This document shows positions 53,725-64,000 of a stretch of 64,000 nucleotides of DNA, piece after piece. The stretch lies in assembly GCA_022559845.1 (NCBI GenBank), contig CM040125.1, positions 287,046,200-287,110,199 on the forward strand, given 5' to 3'. Under the pieces are notes generated by a model. The model saw only the letters and a list, made by a program, of their open reading frames with translations. It made no database searches and was not told the DNA's origin. A program made the position numbers and the translations under genes. Origin of the DNA: Amorphophallus konjac (Eukaryota > Streptophyta > Magnoliopsida > Alismatales > Araceae). Positions within the stretch are counted from its first letter, which is position 1. Every line of letters begins with the position of its first letter.

Positions 53725-54884
53725 ATACATCTCTTGGCCTCGATTAGGTCTAGGATTGTCGGGGCTAAGCCTGTTAGGCTAAGACCCCTGTTGCTATCTG
53801 CTATGGCCTTGGGGAAACATCTACCATCGAGGGGTAGAGTTCTCGATCGCCCAGCAGCTGTGTGAAATATTGGGGAATATCCCCCTCCCCGGACGATTAA
53901 GACGAAATAAAGGAATCTCGGAACGGTTCACATGACTATAATGTAGAGGGGTAATCAATGCATAGGCGGGATGAGCCAAACATAGAGGCATATGTTCGAA
54001 CAGTTATGGCGCAATGTTAAGGCGATGGACCCTACAATCCCAAGGGTGACTCCCACTTCGCATGCCACAGGGCAATATGAAGGGAGGAATCGATGGGAGT
54101 TAGTCCCTTGACAGCACGGTAGAAAGAAGCATGCGCAGAAGCGCAGCTCTGTCCACGGAGGGGATGCGGGGGCCCTTAAATCAAACTTGAGAACGATCGA
54201 TGGTAAAACCCCAGGGAGGGGTGTTTCTGTAGCCCACGGTGCTTCGGGGCATGATCGGGACTTCGGGGAAATTGGAATCAGAGAACACGCGTGGAAGACC
54301 TTAAACATACACATCGATGTAGATAGAGAAGGGGATAGAAGTTTCGAATCATTCATTCGACCTGCTGGTCCAGACATTCATATACACATTGCCATCCCAG
54401 AAACGGGAATGGGCTATCATTTACACGTTAAGAGTCTGGCGCCGGCATCATTGCTCAGCCTCCGTTCATCATTCGCAGGGGAATATACAGTAAAAGAGAA
54501 GAAATCGCAGAGGAGGGGAGGGGTCGGCTCATATCATTGCCATCCCTCCCCTCTCTTGCTTACAACTGGTAGACGGAAACCCGAAAGAGAGAAGAATCTA
54601 TGGAAGATAGAGGAAGATAGGCACCGACGCCCACCTGTTCTCAAAAACAGAGTATCGGCCCACTCCTTCTTCTCCGGCTCCGGAGGACTTCAATCCGAAC
54701 GGAGGAAGACGGTCGTCGATGGACGCTCAGACAGAACCCCCTCTTTCAAGAAAGCTCTCTCTCCCCTCGGAAGGCCTCTCTCTAAAGACCCTCTTCTTTT
54801 TCCTTCTGTCCCCCCTTTTGCTTCTATCTGCCTCTCTTGAAAGCCTCTCCTAAACCTCTCTTCTTCTTCTAATCGAACAGCTTG

Positions 54885-54898
54885 TATATATATATATA
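54885..54898 (-). promoter_or_regulatory. TATA run in C-outer LTR
   Basis: A (TA)7 run sits at the position equivalent to the palindromic TATA element of C-inner. Confidence 0.42.
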
Positions 54899-55820
54899 CA
54901 TCGGTTCGAGACTTCATCCGGCGTGGAGATTTGGTGCGCCGGGGAAGAACCTTCTACAACCTTTGCGCGCCGGCACAATAGGCCGCCGGATAAGGGGTTC
55001 TTTGCGCACCGGGCTCAAGGGAGTGAGATTGGGGCGCGCCGGTTTAAGGCGCGCCGTGCTAGCACTCCTCGCACGCTTCGAGCCAGTCGATGAGTCCGGG
55101 GATGATTCTGGGGGTCACCGTGAACATTTGTCTTGCCAATGCTCCTCGAAACTTCGACGAGATGTCTTGTCGAAGCTCCCAAGTTGACGTACGGCCATTC
55201 CCGAGACTCCAGATAGCTTTGATTTGATCATACGGGCATTCCGCTGACACGGCCTTCGGGTCTATGATTCCTGCTGCTGGCTTGGTCTGGCTCATGCCCA
55301 AAGCTCCTTAGGGGGTTGGATAACACCAGGGATAGTTTCACCTGAGCTGGGTGATCATTCAGACTCTAACGGGCCCATCTTGGCGGGAAATCGTAACCGT
55401 GCCGGGTGATCGGGATCTTCTGCCGTTAGAGCATTCGGTCCTCCGTCTCGGGAAGCCAGGGGAACTCCTTCATCTTCAGGAGAGCCTTTCATAAGGCGGG
55501 AAGCCACTGGGTAGACCGTCGTCCTTGATCAGACAACGGGTGTAGTGTATGCGACACGACAGAGTCGATGCCGGTTCATTGGGCAGGCTTGATCGCACTG
55601 CCGGTTGGTTGTGAGTTTGTCTCGGCTCTCCTGAGGTGAAATCCCCACGTCCATACGGGGTGACTCGAGGCTCTGGCAGCTTGAGAAATCTTCAATATGT
55701 TGATCTCTATCGACATCCGCGCTTCAACGGGCCGGGTCATTCGTCCTTATGGCTTGGTCGTCGACGATCATATTTTGGGTGCCAACAGCCACCGAGTTCT
55801 TGCTCTATAATGAACACTGA

Positions 55821-56054
55821 TGCCTCTCAAAACTCAGTCTTCCTCGCCATCTCTTTGAAGAAGCATCTCATCTCCCACCAATCAAGAAGAGGGAATTGGG
55901 CTCAAAGGGCGATGAAGAAGAGATCAAGACAATACAAGCTTTATGGCAGGTCAGCAAGCTACATCGGCCCGTGGAGCGAGTGGAGGAAGATAAAGAACAA
56001 TGGAAGACTTATGTAATAGCTCTTAGGAATTTGAGGCCCAAGGTGGCTCATTAA
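55821..56054 (+). other. Possible terminal exon of unknown origin in A'
   Basis: About 77 open codons, rich in Lys/Glu, contain IKTIQALWQVSKLHRP and EDKEQWKTYVIALRNLRPKV, then TAA 56052-56054. AATAAATAAA follows at 56079-56088, as at the end of a gene. I do not recognise it. It lies on the antisense-gene strand, so it could be a captured host exon or an unannotated part of the A' 3' region. An overlapping 126-codon frame (55636-56016) is less protein-like. Confidence 0.3.
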
Positions 56055-56180
56055 GCATGTAATGATCCTTTCCTTTCAATAAATAAAAGATGGTTCCTTA
56101 ACTGAGCCAATGAAAGTGTCTAAACTGATCAAAACTTCCATAAAACTTTAATTCTGTCTAAAAAATGAGGCTCTGTGATA

Positions 56181-56566
56181 AACAACGACCGCACCAGAGG
56201 TCGCTAATTTCTGAAGCTATGCCCTTCATACCGTCGCCAATTAATTTAGATCCTTCTTTTTTCAAAAATATTGAAATTACTTAATCGGCGCCTTCCCATC
56301 AGTTGCACATTCTTATATCAACGCCCCTCCATGCAAGCGCTGATTCTTTTATCTGAAAAGCTTGAAAAATCCAAAAGCCGTTCAATCCATAAATAACGCC
56401 CGTGTGAAAGGTCGTCCATCATAAGAAAATTGGCAATACAAGTATTAATGCCCTTCATCATTGCCTGACAGTTTCACGAATTCCAACGAACATCAAAAAA
56501 AATAGTGACCCTGCATGTGGTCGTTCAATCATAACACGGCGCCCTGATGAACGGTAGCTTATTCCA
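56181..56566. repeat. ACGCC/GGCGT-type hairpin cluster in A'
   Basis: About eight degenerate units of the same family as in A and B, mostly with one or two stem mismatches. Confidence 0.55.
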
Positions 56567-56889
56567 AATTTTCCAAAAATTGAAATTCCAAAAGATGGGT
56601 GCCTGTTGAAGCGGTCGATGTTCACCAAAATGACGTCATTCTCTACGACATCAATTCTTTCGAATTCACCGTCACAGAATCGTCTGTTAAAACTTCTTCT
56701 TCCTTTACTTTGAAACTTCTTTTTCCATTCTCTTCGTCCCTTCTACTCTTCACCCTTCTCTGCTACTCGTTGTTCTGCAACCTCCACCGGCGACCACCAC
56801 GACTCTCTCTCTCTCTCTCATTCTCACTTTCCCTATCTCATTCTCTCTGGCTTATGCTAGCGGCTCTAGCGCTGGGAAACGATAGAGGG
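56567..56889 (+). other. C/T-rich region ahead of the A' antisense remnant
   Basis: Pyrimidine-rich with a CT microsatellite at about 56804-56830. It resembles a plant 5' UTR and replaces the PMD exons expected from A. The 97-codon frame at 56599 is low-complexity and probably not a gene. Confidence 0.35.
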
Positions 56890-57788
56890 TGATGGACATG
56901 CAGGTCCATCTCCACAGGGTGGAGGCCCAGCTCGTAGTTACGTGGGCAGACTTGGAGACCCTAGTGAGTGTACTTAACTATATGCAATGAATTATTCATG
57001 AATTATTAATGTTTAGCTACTTACAATCTCATTGAATACAGCGTGCCCAACAGGGAGCAGCGGCAAGAGGGACTGAAGGTGCCTCCTCGAGCACGAGGGA
57101 TCAGAGTGCGGAGATTTCTTCTTTACAGGAGCAACTCACCGGAGCGGTAGCACGTGCCGAGACAGCGGAGCACGGCCTAGCTGAGCGGGTTAGTTTCAAA
57201 GAATAGATAGATGCACAAATTGCTTTCAGAGATAGATATTCAAAAAAAAACTCATGGGAATGGTGACTTCAGGTTGCAGAGCAGTAGGAGGCCCTGACTC
57301 AGGCGGCCCTGGCGGGCACAGAGCTCACGATCTGCGACCAGCGGGTCACGGAGCTCGAGGAGACGCTGAGGCGGAGAGAGGAGTTGCCCAGCAACATGAT
57401 GGAGATGTGGATCCTCTTAGAGGTGGAGAGGCGAGACCATGCTCGCGAGAGGGAGTAGCGGCTTACGCGGGAGTGTGAGCTTGCGGAGCGACAGAGCGAG
57501 CTAGCAGAGCTGAGGATGCATCTAGCCGTCACGGAGGAGCGCCTGAGGATCATAGAGGAGCGCCTGTACAGGGGTCGTGAGCGGGCACGGGTTGCGGGCC
57601 ATTCCAGTGCTTTTGCCAACATGGGGTATATAGCAGGTTCCTCAACTCAGCAGAGGAACGAGGCGGACAAGCGAGCATGAGCCAGCAGGTCGGCTATCTC
57701 CCAGGGGTCCATGCTCCCACCACGATCCCGTCGCCAGGACGAGGGTGAGGCGGAGAGTAGGAGAGAGGAGGGCGGAGGTGAGAGCTAG
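56890..57788 (+). pseudogene. Remnant of antisense gene in A' (coiled-coil exons only)
   Basis: Exons equivalent to exons 5, 6 and 8 of the A gene lie at about 56893-56963 (...WADLETL, GTGAGT donor), 57042-57188 (RAQQGAA...) and 57273-57788 (coiled coil, final TAG 57786-57788). The PMD exons and exon 7 are missing. TAG at 57285-57287, a second TAG near 57457 and TGA near 57678 interrupt the last exon. Splice junctions and phases agree with A, supporting the exon model there. Confidence 0.72.
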
Positions 57789-58456
57789 AGAGAGATTACC
57801 TTTGTATTCTGCCACCTATTTTTTTGTACACATATACACATATATATAATGAAATGAAAAGCATGCTTGTTACCTGTCTTTGTGCAGTTGTGCACTTGTG
57901 TACCCGACTCATCTTCTTTTTCCTGTGCTTGTAATTCACACTTAAGCAAACAGATTAATTGATCTGTCCGGCTTGGCCCCTTGCTCAATAAGCAAGGGGT
58001 TGTGATTGTTGACCTTGATGCAGGGTCAAGGGGCCAAACCTTTAATCAACTATGGCAAAGAACGTAGGAAAATGCGACATGCGGACAGGCAGATGCAAAC
58101 TGGAATTGGAAGATGCCCATGCAAGATGCAAGCAAGCAAATGATATGACAGGGGGCATAAGCAAGGCATTCTGTGAGAATTGGCGACCAGATAGGTGTCA
58201 CTATTTAAGTGAACGGCGACCACCAGATAGTCGCCAATTGAAATTTTTTTTATTTTTATTTTATGAAAATGACGACCACGCAACTGTCATGATTCAATGA
58301 AATGACGCCCTCCCAAATGGGCGTTGATTCATGGTCAAAAGGAGTAATTGACAACACTTAAATGTCTTAGCCTATATGAATAACCCATGCAATAACAAAG
58401 CTTGATCATGTGCGCTGACTTGAACTAGATGTACTCTGACTTATATGTGAATATGA

Positions 58457-59040
58457 TCAGACCCGTTCGTGCATGTGCTTTGACTTGGGCGTGCATATGC
58501 TTGGACTTGGAGGAACATGCTCAGACCTGGGGACACGCATATGCTTAGACTTTGGGAAGATGCTCAGACCTGGGCCATGCATGCGCTCAGACCTTGGAAT
58601 GAATGTGCTCAGACCCTAGGATGCATGTGCTTGGACTTTGGGAATGAATGTGCTTTGACCCTTGAATGTGAATGCTTAGACCCTGGGAATGAATGTGCTC
58701 AGACCCTGGGAATGCATGTGCTCAGACCCTGGGTGCTCAGACCCTGGGATGTATGTGCTCAGACCCTGGGTGTATGTGCTCAGACCCTGGGATGTATGCT
58801 CAGACCCTGGGATGAATGTGCTCAGACCCTGGGATGTATGCTGAGACCCTGGGTGCTCAGACCTTGGGATGTATGTGCTCAGACCTTGGGTGTATGTGCT
58901 CAGACACTGGGATGAATGCTCAGACCCTAGGTGCTCAGACCTGCGGCATGTGCTTAGACCTATATGCTCAGACCTCTCAAATGTGCTTAAACCTATATGC
59001 TCAGACCTCTCAAATGTGCTTAGACCTATATGCTTAGACA
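58457..59040. repeat. Minisatellite, about 22-bp unit (TGTGCTCAGACCCTGGGATG)
   Basis: More than 20 imperfect copies, degraded at both ends. It is absent from the same place in A. The ORFs across it on both strands come from the repeat. Confidence 0.85.
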
Positions 59041-59090
59041 AAAAAATGCTTTTGAGCCAAAGGTGAAGAATTTAAAAAAAAATAATGCAA

Positions 59091-59360
59091 ATGACGACTG
59101 GACAGTTATAGTCGATTACGGAAATGGCACCCTCATGGGTGGTCGTTACTTGAAAATAGTTTGATTTTTTTATTGTTTTTTTGTTTTGAAAATGATGACC
59201 GAAAAATTGTCGCTAATTAAGAAAATGGCGCCCTCATGAGCGGGCATTATTTGAAATTAGTTCTTTTTTGATTTTTTTGATTTTTTTTGTTTTGAAAATG
59301 ACGACTGGAAAATTATCGCTAATTAAGAAAATGGCACCCTCATGAGCGGGCATTATTTGA
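59091..59360. repeat. Tandem ~120-bp unit containing hairpin pairs in A'
   Basis: Two to three copies of a unit with GACGACTGG...TATCGCTAATTAAG and GGCGCCCTCATGAGCGGGCATTATTTG-like halves, separated by T-rich tracts. Confidence 0.6.
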
Positions 59361-60188
59361 AAATAGTTCTTTTTTTATTTTTTTTTATTTTTGATTTTTT
59401 TTGAAAATGACTTAGCATGGTTTATAGGTGCTAAAACCTTACACATTCACTATCTTAAATTCATTAACCATTCTTAAGTAATTTAACAAAGGGTCAACGT
59501 GCCTTGAGCTTTGCTTTCACTCATGACCTTGTGCGGCGCATCCTCCTAAGTCTGTCTCTACCATTCCTCAAGCTTATGACACACCATAGAGGGGGATTGG
59601 AAGAAAATGTCAAGGAAGTCCACGAAGGGTTCCAAAAGACCGGGGAAAACTTTTCTCCCCTACCCTATTGCCTGTTGGGGTTCGGTCTTCGGCATAGGGA
59701 AATTTTTGTTGCTTTCACCCTTATTCATGCATGCTTACGACCAGGATTTTCCCTGCGGGGACTTTGCCCCCTTGACATGTTTTTCTTTTGAATGATTTGG
59801 ATTTTCTTTCTTCTTTTTTCTTTTCAAAATAAAAACCTAATTGTACTTGGGCTTTATGACATATTGTTCCCTTTTGGGCCTTGACTTTCACCTACTAGGG
59901 CGACGGGTAGGTTTGGTGGTCTGCCCATGGTCTAATTTCCCCCTTCGTGGACCGACGAGAAGAGAACGGGTAAAGTCTTTACACTCTTAGTTTGGCTTTG
60001 ACTTTCTTCAGATTTTGTACCGCTCAAGTTCATGAGCTAAGCGTATTGTGTGTGGATGTTGGCCCAGGGTTAAATCATCAAGACTGAAGAATGAATTAGG
60101 GACTTTGATTTTTCGGGTTCTGTGGCTCATGCACCATGTCAGCCAGCTTTTTTTTATTTTTTATTTGTGTTTTTTATTTGACTTTGAC

Positions 60189-60911
60189 TTAGGGGTAGTA
60201 TTTCTTAAGATATAGCCCATTCCAAGGGTGAGCCAATTCTTCCCCTTCGGCATTGACCAGTTTATAAGCGTTGCCAGTATAAGCTTCTTTTATTACATAA
60301 GGGCCTTCCCAATTTGGTTGAAGTTTTGAACGAGGTCCACCAGGTTTTACAAAGATTCTTTTGATTACCATTTCACCAACTTTAAATTTTCTCTCAATTA
60401 CTTTCTTTTGATAAAATCGTGAAAGCCTGTTTTGATAGACTCGAGCATGTTCGGCGGCGACCAATCGTCTCTGATCTAAGAGCTCCAACTGTGCAAGGAG
60501 AGATTGACGGCGTTCATCAATAGAGAGCGCCTTGTCCAATTGTACTCTAAGAGAAGGTATAAGAATCTCACAGGGAACCACCACCTCCATTCCATAAGTA
60601 AGGGCGAAAGGAGTTTGCCCAATAGGAGTGCGAACCAAAGTACGATAGGCCCATAGAGCTTCTATGAGGTTTTCTGGCCAATCCGTAAACTTATTAGCTT
60701 CACACGTTTTCTTGATAATTTTAATCAAAGTTTTATTTGTTGCCTTTGCTTGACCATTGCCCTGTGGATAATAAGGAGACGAATGATGCAATGCAATGTT
60801 ATACCTGTTGCAGAGGTCTTGAAGTTCTTTGTAGATAAACTGAAGTCCCTTGTCGGTGACAATGGTACTTTGTATGCCGAATCTGGCGATGATGTTCTTC
60901 ATTATGAAATT
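60189..60911 (-). pseudogene. Integrase C-terminal half of A', cut by element D
   Basis: Closely matches A integrase from FIMKNII to the terminal LYLKKYYP. The catalytic region is altered: TDNGPQF is TDKGLQF, and the catalytic Glu of GQAEATNK is Lys. The frame is otherwise open. The N-terminal half is missing because D begins at 60912. Confidence 0.88.
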
Positions 60912-62722
60912 TGATGGGGACATCAAAGCAAGAGCACTAACATTTTTTTTACATTTGTGTCCTTTAGTTTGCTTTTATATCATTGGGAAAGCATATGTGT
61001 AATTGTAAGGCTTTATAAGTCAATTGGTCATTCCCTAGGATTCTTTGGGTTTATATGCAAAATGTCAGTAGGTCCAGCAAGGGGACCCTCACTCCTTTCC
61101 CATTGGTCCACCTAAGCCATAGGGGTCCATGTGAGGCTGGTCAACCATCCTAGGTGGCTTCTAGATGGTTTGACAAGTCAAGGGGGACAAGTGGAATGCA
61201 AAGTCTAAGATGCCACCGACCTTGCCCCTTGGTAAAGGGGGCGCCCCCCCCATTTAATATAGATTAATGTGGTTCCAAACCACATGGGATAAATAATTAG
61301 GAACTCCCTCTTTTACCTCTCCCAATTCTAGATCTAGGGTTGTTTTGAGTCTTTTTCCATTTCATACAAATAGATGTAATTCACATTTTATTAGAATTAA
61401 TGAAGTGAAAATTTGGAAAATTGGTTGAATCCCCCTTGGAGGGTGCGCCCCTCTCTCCTCTCTCCCTCTGGTTCTTCTTCTTCCTCCAATAATCCAGGGT
61501 GTGAGACCCTTTCTACCTCCCCCTGTCATCCTCTGAGTTCAATTTCTGCTGCCGCCGCCATCGCACCGCCAATTTCGTGTCATTTGGACATCGTTTAGTA
61601 TTTTTCCCATATTTCTTGTTCTTCTCCCTGTAATCTGCCATTCTACAAATCCACGAGACAGTGTCACCTGTTTGTATTTCCCCCACCCCCTTAAAAATTT
61701 TCAGAAAATCCAAAAAAATTCCTCGCTGTTCCTCAAATTTTCCCCTACTTCCCATAATTTTGTTAGCCCCTGGAAAAATTATTTTACCCTCGGTCAAAGG
61801 TCAGTTTCAGGCAGATCCCCTGCTGTCTTGAGTGTCTGTAAACAGGTCCATAGGTAAACCCATGGTTTGCAGAGCCTCCCATTTCTCATCCCTTCGTTGG
61901 ATCAATCTACAAAAATTATATGTGGTAGATCTGGGAGTCCTCTTTCCAACCCCACCAGTCACCTCGATCCGATTTCGGATATGAGAGAATTAATTCTTGC
62001 CGCCGAGGCACGCAAATCTGTTCCCTGTGTAGATCAGAAAAATCAATCCGTGGATAATTCGTGCAAAATTACCAAAAGTCAACTTCTGGAACCGTCACTT
62101 CAGGGAGTCGATCAAGGACGTCCCGCCATCGTCCCAGCCAAGAGGCGCCTTCAGAAGACCTCAGGAGGTTCCTTTGGAATCCGTGCCTTGCTATCCAGGG
62201 AGTCAGAACCGAGTCGACGCAGTACCGAGTCGGCGAAGGACCGAGTCGGACCAGCATATCGAGTTCACCCCAAACGCCCGTCCAGCTTACTTCCCGTCAA
62301 CCCAGGGTCGGTCCTCATGGGCCCACTTGTAGCCCTTTAGCTCCCTGCGTGGAGTGGGCAATAAAATTCACAGTTGTCATTAAGTTTTTACCATTGTACC
62401 GGGAGTTACCATAATTGGCCAGGATCGTCTTCCCCACGCCCGGAGTGTGGAGGTAAAATCGCTACCCTCCTCGTAGGCATTTGCTTTACCCGTATATCTT
62501 TGAATGCCGCTGCATGTGATAGGTTATTTGCCTGTTATATCATTTTTATCACCGCTGCGAGAGAGTGAGTGTAACCCGTCCCGTGACTCAATCCGAGTTA
62601 ACGCGGAAAAGCCGATACCCGAGACTCTTTGTCGGTTTCTCAACCGCGCACGGTCCCACGTCTTCCCTCGCATAGGGATGATCACAAGCTAGAGTCCCAG
62701 GTCGCGTGTCCGTCCTGCATCA
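60912..62722 (+). repeat. 5' LTR of element D (1811 bp)
   Basis: Starts TGATGGGGACATC and ends CTGCATCA, a TGAT/ATCA terminal inverted repeat, three bases before the primer site. The left end interrupts A' integrase. I see no ORF of interest inside. Confidence 0.75.
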
Positions 62723-62725
62723 ATT

Positions 62726-62740
62726 TGGTATCAGAGAGCC
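62726..62740 (+). other. Primer-binding site of element D
   Basis: TGGTATCAGAGAGCC closely matches the complement of the initiator Met tRNA 3' end (TGGTATCAGAGC), the usual primer of chromoviruses and copia elements. Confidence 0.82.
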
Positions 62741-63044
62741 AGTTGAGTCTAGGGTTGTCTGGTGGAAAAAAAGTGTCATTTATGTCTAGTCATCATCTAA
62801 GTCGGTCTAAGTGTCACATCTGCATACCATTAATCGGTATATCAAAAGATGTTGTCCAAACATTAGGCTACGCCTATCGGGAAGGCCGCACACTTGCGCG
62901 AGTGATCTTTGGATCGATTAACTCCGCCACGTACCGAGTCTTGGTTTAAGTCTAGGGTCCTTAGTGTGCATTCCAACCTTACATAGTCGTGTCTAGTGTC
63001 TTGTCCAAGTGTCTTCATGTCCGTCTTATAGCTCCCCATTTCCA
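62741..63044 (+). other. Leader of element D
   Basis: About 300 bp of untranslated sequence between primer site and gag ATG. No motif is recognised. Confidence 0.5.
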
Positions 63045-64000
63045 ATGGACTCCCGGTCGCCCAGGCGATATGACCGTTGGCCCACCCATGGGCTTGGCAA
63101 CCATCCTCTCCACTTCCGTAGGCCCAAAGCCTCGAATTTTTATGGCTCCAATGACCCGGGCGACTACCTCAAGTGGGAGGCTGCCATGGACACATACTTT
63201 GATTGTTATACCATGTTCGAAGCCGGGCAATTCTATTTTTCCAAGGAGAGGCTCCTCCACGAGGCGGCCGAAAAGTGGAGAGACATTGAATGCTTGAGGC
63301 AGATTAGGAGACAAGGGCCCATCGAGTCATGGTGGGACATGAAGAGAGCACTTAGGAGGTTCTATCTTCCCCGCCCACCTACCTCCAACCACGGGGGTCA
63401 TACCACTAGCCAACCCCACCAACTCACCCACAATCAAGTGGGCCACACCTCCAACCAACCCCGCCCCTTCACCCCCATCCAAGCCCTCCAAAGCAAGCCC
63501 AATCAAGTGGTCCGCCCAGTCACCTCCCACCAAATGGAAGCCCCACTTCTAGCCGAGCGTAGGTCCACACCCGAGCCAAGAGACGAGGAGCGAGTCCACC
63601 ACGAGGTCCCTACTCCAACCCGCACCTTTGATGAAATCGAGAAAATGTTTTCAGATTGGTTAGAAAGGACACGCGCCTCTTCACCACCTGTGAGTGCTCC
63701 TTTGCCACCCTCTACTTCCGAACCTTATTCGGAACCCTCTTGTTTGGAGCCACTAAAGCCCGAGCCACCCGTGTTTCTAACGGGTACGCTTTTTATAGCC
63801 GAGCCACTTCTTAGTTGGCTCAAAGATGGCTTGGTCCCACTTCCTTACCCATCTATGGACCCCACCCTACCACTAGTGCCCGTCAACTCCTACCACACTA
63901 CCTTTCGGTCTAGTCACCATGTTGATACCTTAGATGACCTCGTTATGGGATTAGACTCACAATGGAAGTTGACACACTCATTGGCCCGAGGCTTCAACCA
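63045..64000 (+). CDS. gag: gag of element D, runs off the window
   Basis: Open for 318 codons from ATG 63045-63047 (MDSRSPRRYDRW...) to the window end. The core has SNFYGSNDPGDYLKWEAAM, then FDCYTMFEAGQFYF and ESWWDMKRALRRFYLP, the expected order for a Ty3/gypsy gag domain. The middle of the domain is shorter than usual. A His/Asn/Gln/Pro-rich tail follows (HGGHTTSQPHQL). No Cys/His knuckle is reached within the window. Confidence 0.75.
   Translation, partial: MDSRSPRRYDRWPTHGLGNHPLHFRRPKASNFYGSNDPGDYLKWEAAMDTYFDCYTMFEAGQFYFSKERLLHEAAEKWRDIECLRQIRRQGPIESWWDMKRALRRFYLPRPPTSNHGGHTTSQPHQLTHNQVGHTSNQPRPFTPIQALQSKPNQVVRPVTSHQMEAPLLAERRSTPEPRDEERVHHEVPTPTRTFDEIEKMFSDWLERTRASSPPVSAPLPPSTSEPYSEPSCLEPLKPEPPVFLTGTLFIAEPLLSWLKDGLVPLPYPSMDPTLPLVPVNSYHTTFRSSHHVDTLDDLVMGLDSQWKLTHSLARGFN

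Larger units (their letters stand above)
50055..55787 (-). mobile_element. Element C-outer, 5' segment with LTR
   Basis: Right part of the element also seen at 20536..24125. It comprises the 5' LTR (52149..55787), a primer site, ORF1 and the first part of gag, ending at the C-inner insertion. The LTR is clearly diverged from that of C-inner, so this is an older, related element. Confidence 0.86.
52149..55787 (-). repeat. 5' LTR of C-outer (3639 bp)
   Basis: Plus-strand ends TGTTTGCG and GTGCCAACA, as in C-inner, but with many substitutions. It has GGCGCGCC blocks (52930-53195, 54905-55065), three CCCCGAGG-type hairpins (53534-53557, 53617-53640, 53699-53724) and a TATA run at 54885-54898. 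It joins element A' at 55788; the target duplicate is probably GCCAC. Confidence 0.83.
57789..60188. other. Spacer between convergent genes of A'
   Basis: Holds hairpin clusters (58181-58330 and 59091-59360), a minisatellite (58457-59040) and two blocks shared with the A spacer (59660-59790, 59835-60030). I see no gene. Confidence 0.6.
55788..60911 (-). mobile_element. Element A': old relative of element A, truncated on both sides by insertions
   Basis: It contains a remnant of the antisense PMD gene (56890-57788), a repeat-filled spacer and the C-terminal half of integrase (60189-60911), in the same order and orientations as in A. C-outer cuts the left side and D cuts the right. The larger number of lesions and a changed catalytic residue make it the oldest unit here together with C-outer. 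Confidence 0.82.
60912..64000 (+). mobile_element. Element D: Ty3/gypsy element, 5' part
   Basis: Plus-strand LTR, a Met-tRNA type primer site and the start of gag; the rest is outside the window. The gag resembles chromoviral gag (FYGSNDPGDYLKWE) and the Met-tRNA primer fits chromoviruses, but no pol is visible to confirm. Confidence 0.78.

Noticed and set aside
56599..56892. 97-codon plus-strand frame
   Set aside because: Low-complexity Ser/Leu/Phe product of a C/T-rich leader with a CT microsatellite.
58676..59041. 121-codon Ser/His-rich frame
   Set aside because: It is a translation of the 22-bp minisatellite.
62726..62740. Possible tRNA gene fragment
   Set aside because: Only the short 3'-end complement is present, at the primer-site position after an LTR.

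Overview
This window is intergenic, repeat-dense plant nuclear DNA. It holds no host housekeeping gene, no rRNA or tRNA gene, and nothing prokaryotic. Nearly every base belongs to Ty3/gypsy LTR retrotransposons inserted into one another. The Tat-type elements (two RNase H domains, antisense accessory gene) and the Tekay/Del-like chromovirus point to a flowering plant with a large genome. The species cannot be named from the sequence.

Layout, from LTR ends (TG...CA), primer-binding sites and target duplications. (1) Element A, minus strand, 1..15995, is a Tat-type element whose 3' LTR lies beyond the left edge. It is inserted into (2) element B, plus strand, a Tekay/Del-like chromovirus remnant at 15996..20535. 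B is inserted into (3) element C-outer, minus strand, seen as 20536..24125 and 50055..55787. The gap in C-outer is filled by (4) C-inner, 24126..50054, a complete 25.9-kb relative with two roughly 3.6-kb LTRs and a 5-bp TGACC duplication on both sides. C-outer is inserted into (5) element A', an old relative of A at 55788..60911. A' is cut on its right by (6) element D, plus strand, 60912..64000, represented by a 5' LTR, a Met-tRNA primer site and the start of gag.

Gene plan of the Tat-type elements. Read from the 5' LTR on the minus strand they carry a leader, gag, protease, reverse transcriptase (RT), RNase H, a second archaeal-type RNase H (aRNH) and integrase. Between integrase and the 3' LTR lies a multi-exon gene on the opposite strand, encoding a plant mobile domain (PMD, aminotransferase-like) protein with a coiled-coil tail. 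This antisense gene is seen in A, in A' (remnant) and in C-inner. In each case the spacer between the convergent pol and antisense genes is packed with repeats.

Most coding regions are damaged. The commonest lesions are in-frame stops explained by CGA to TGA or CAG/CAA to TAG/TAA changes, as expected for methylated, silenced DNA. The 1497-codon gag-protease frame of A is intact.

The most unusual layer is non-coding. Several unrelated repeat arrays (in A, A', B and both C elements) are made of short hairpins whose stems differ from unit to unit while pairing is kept.
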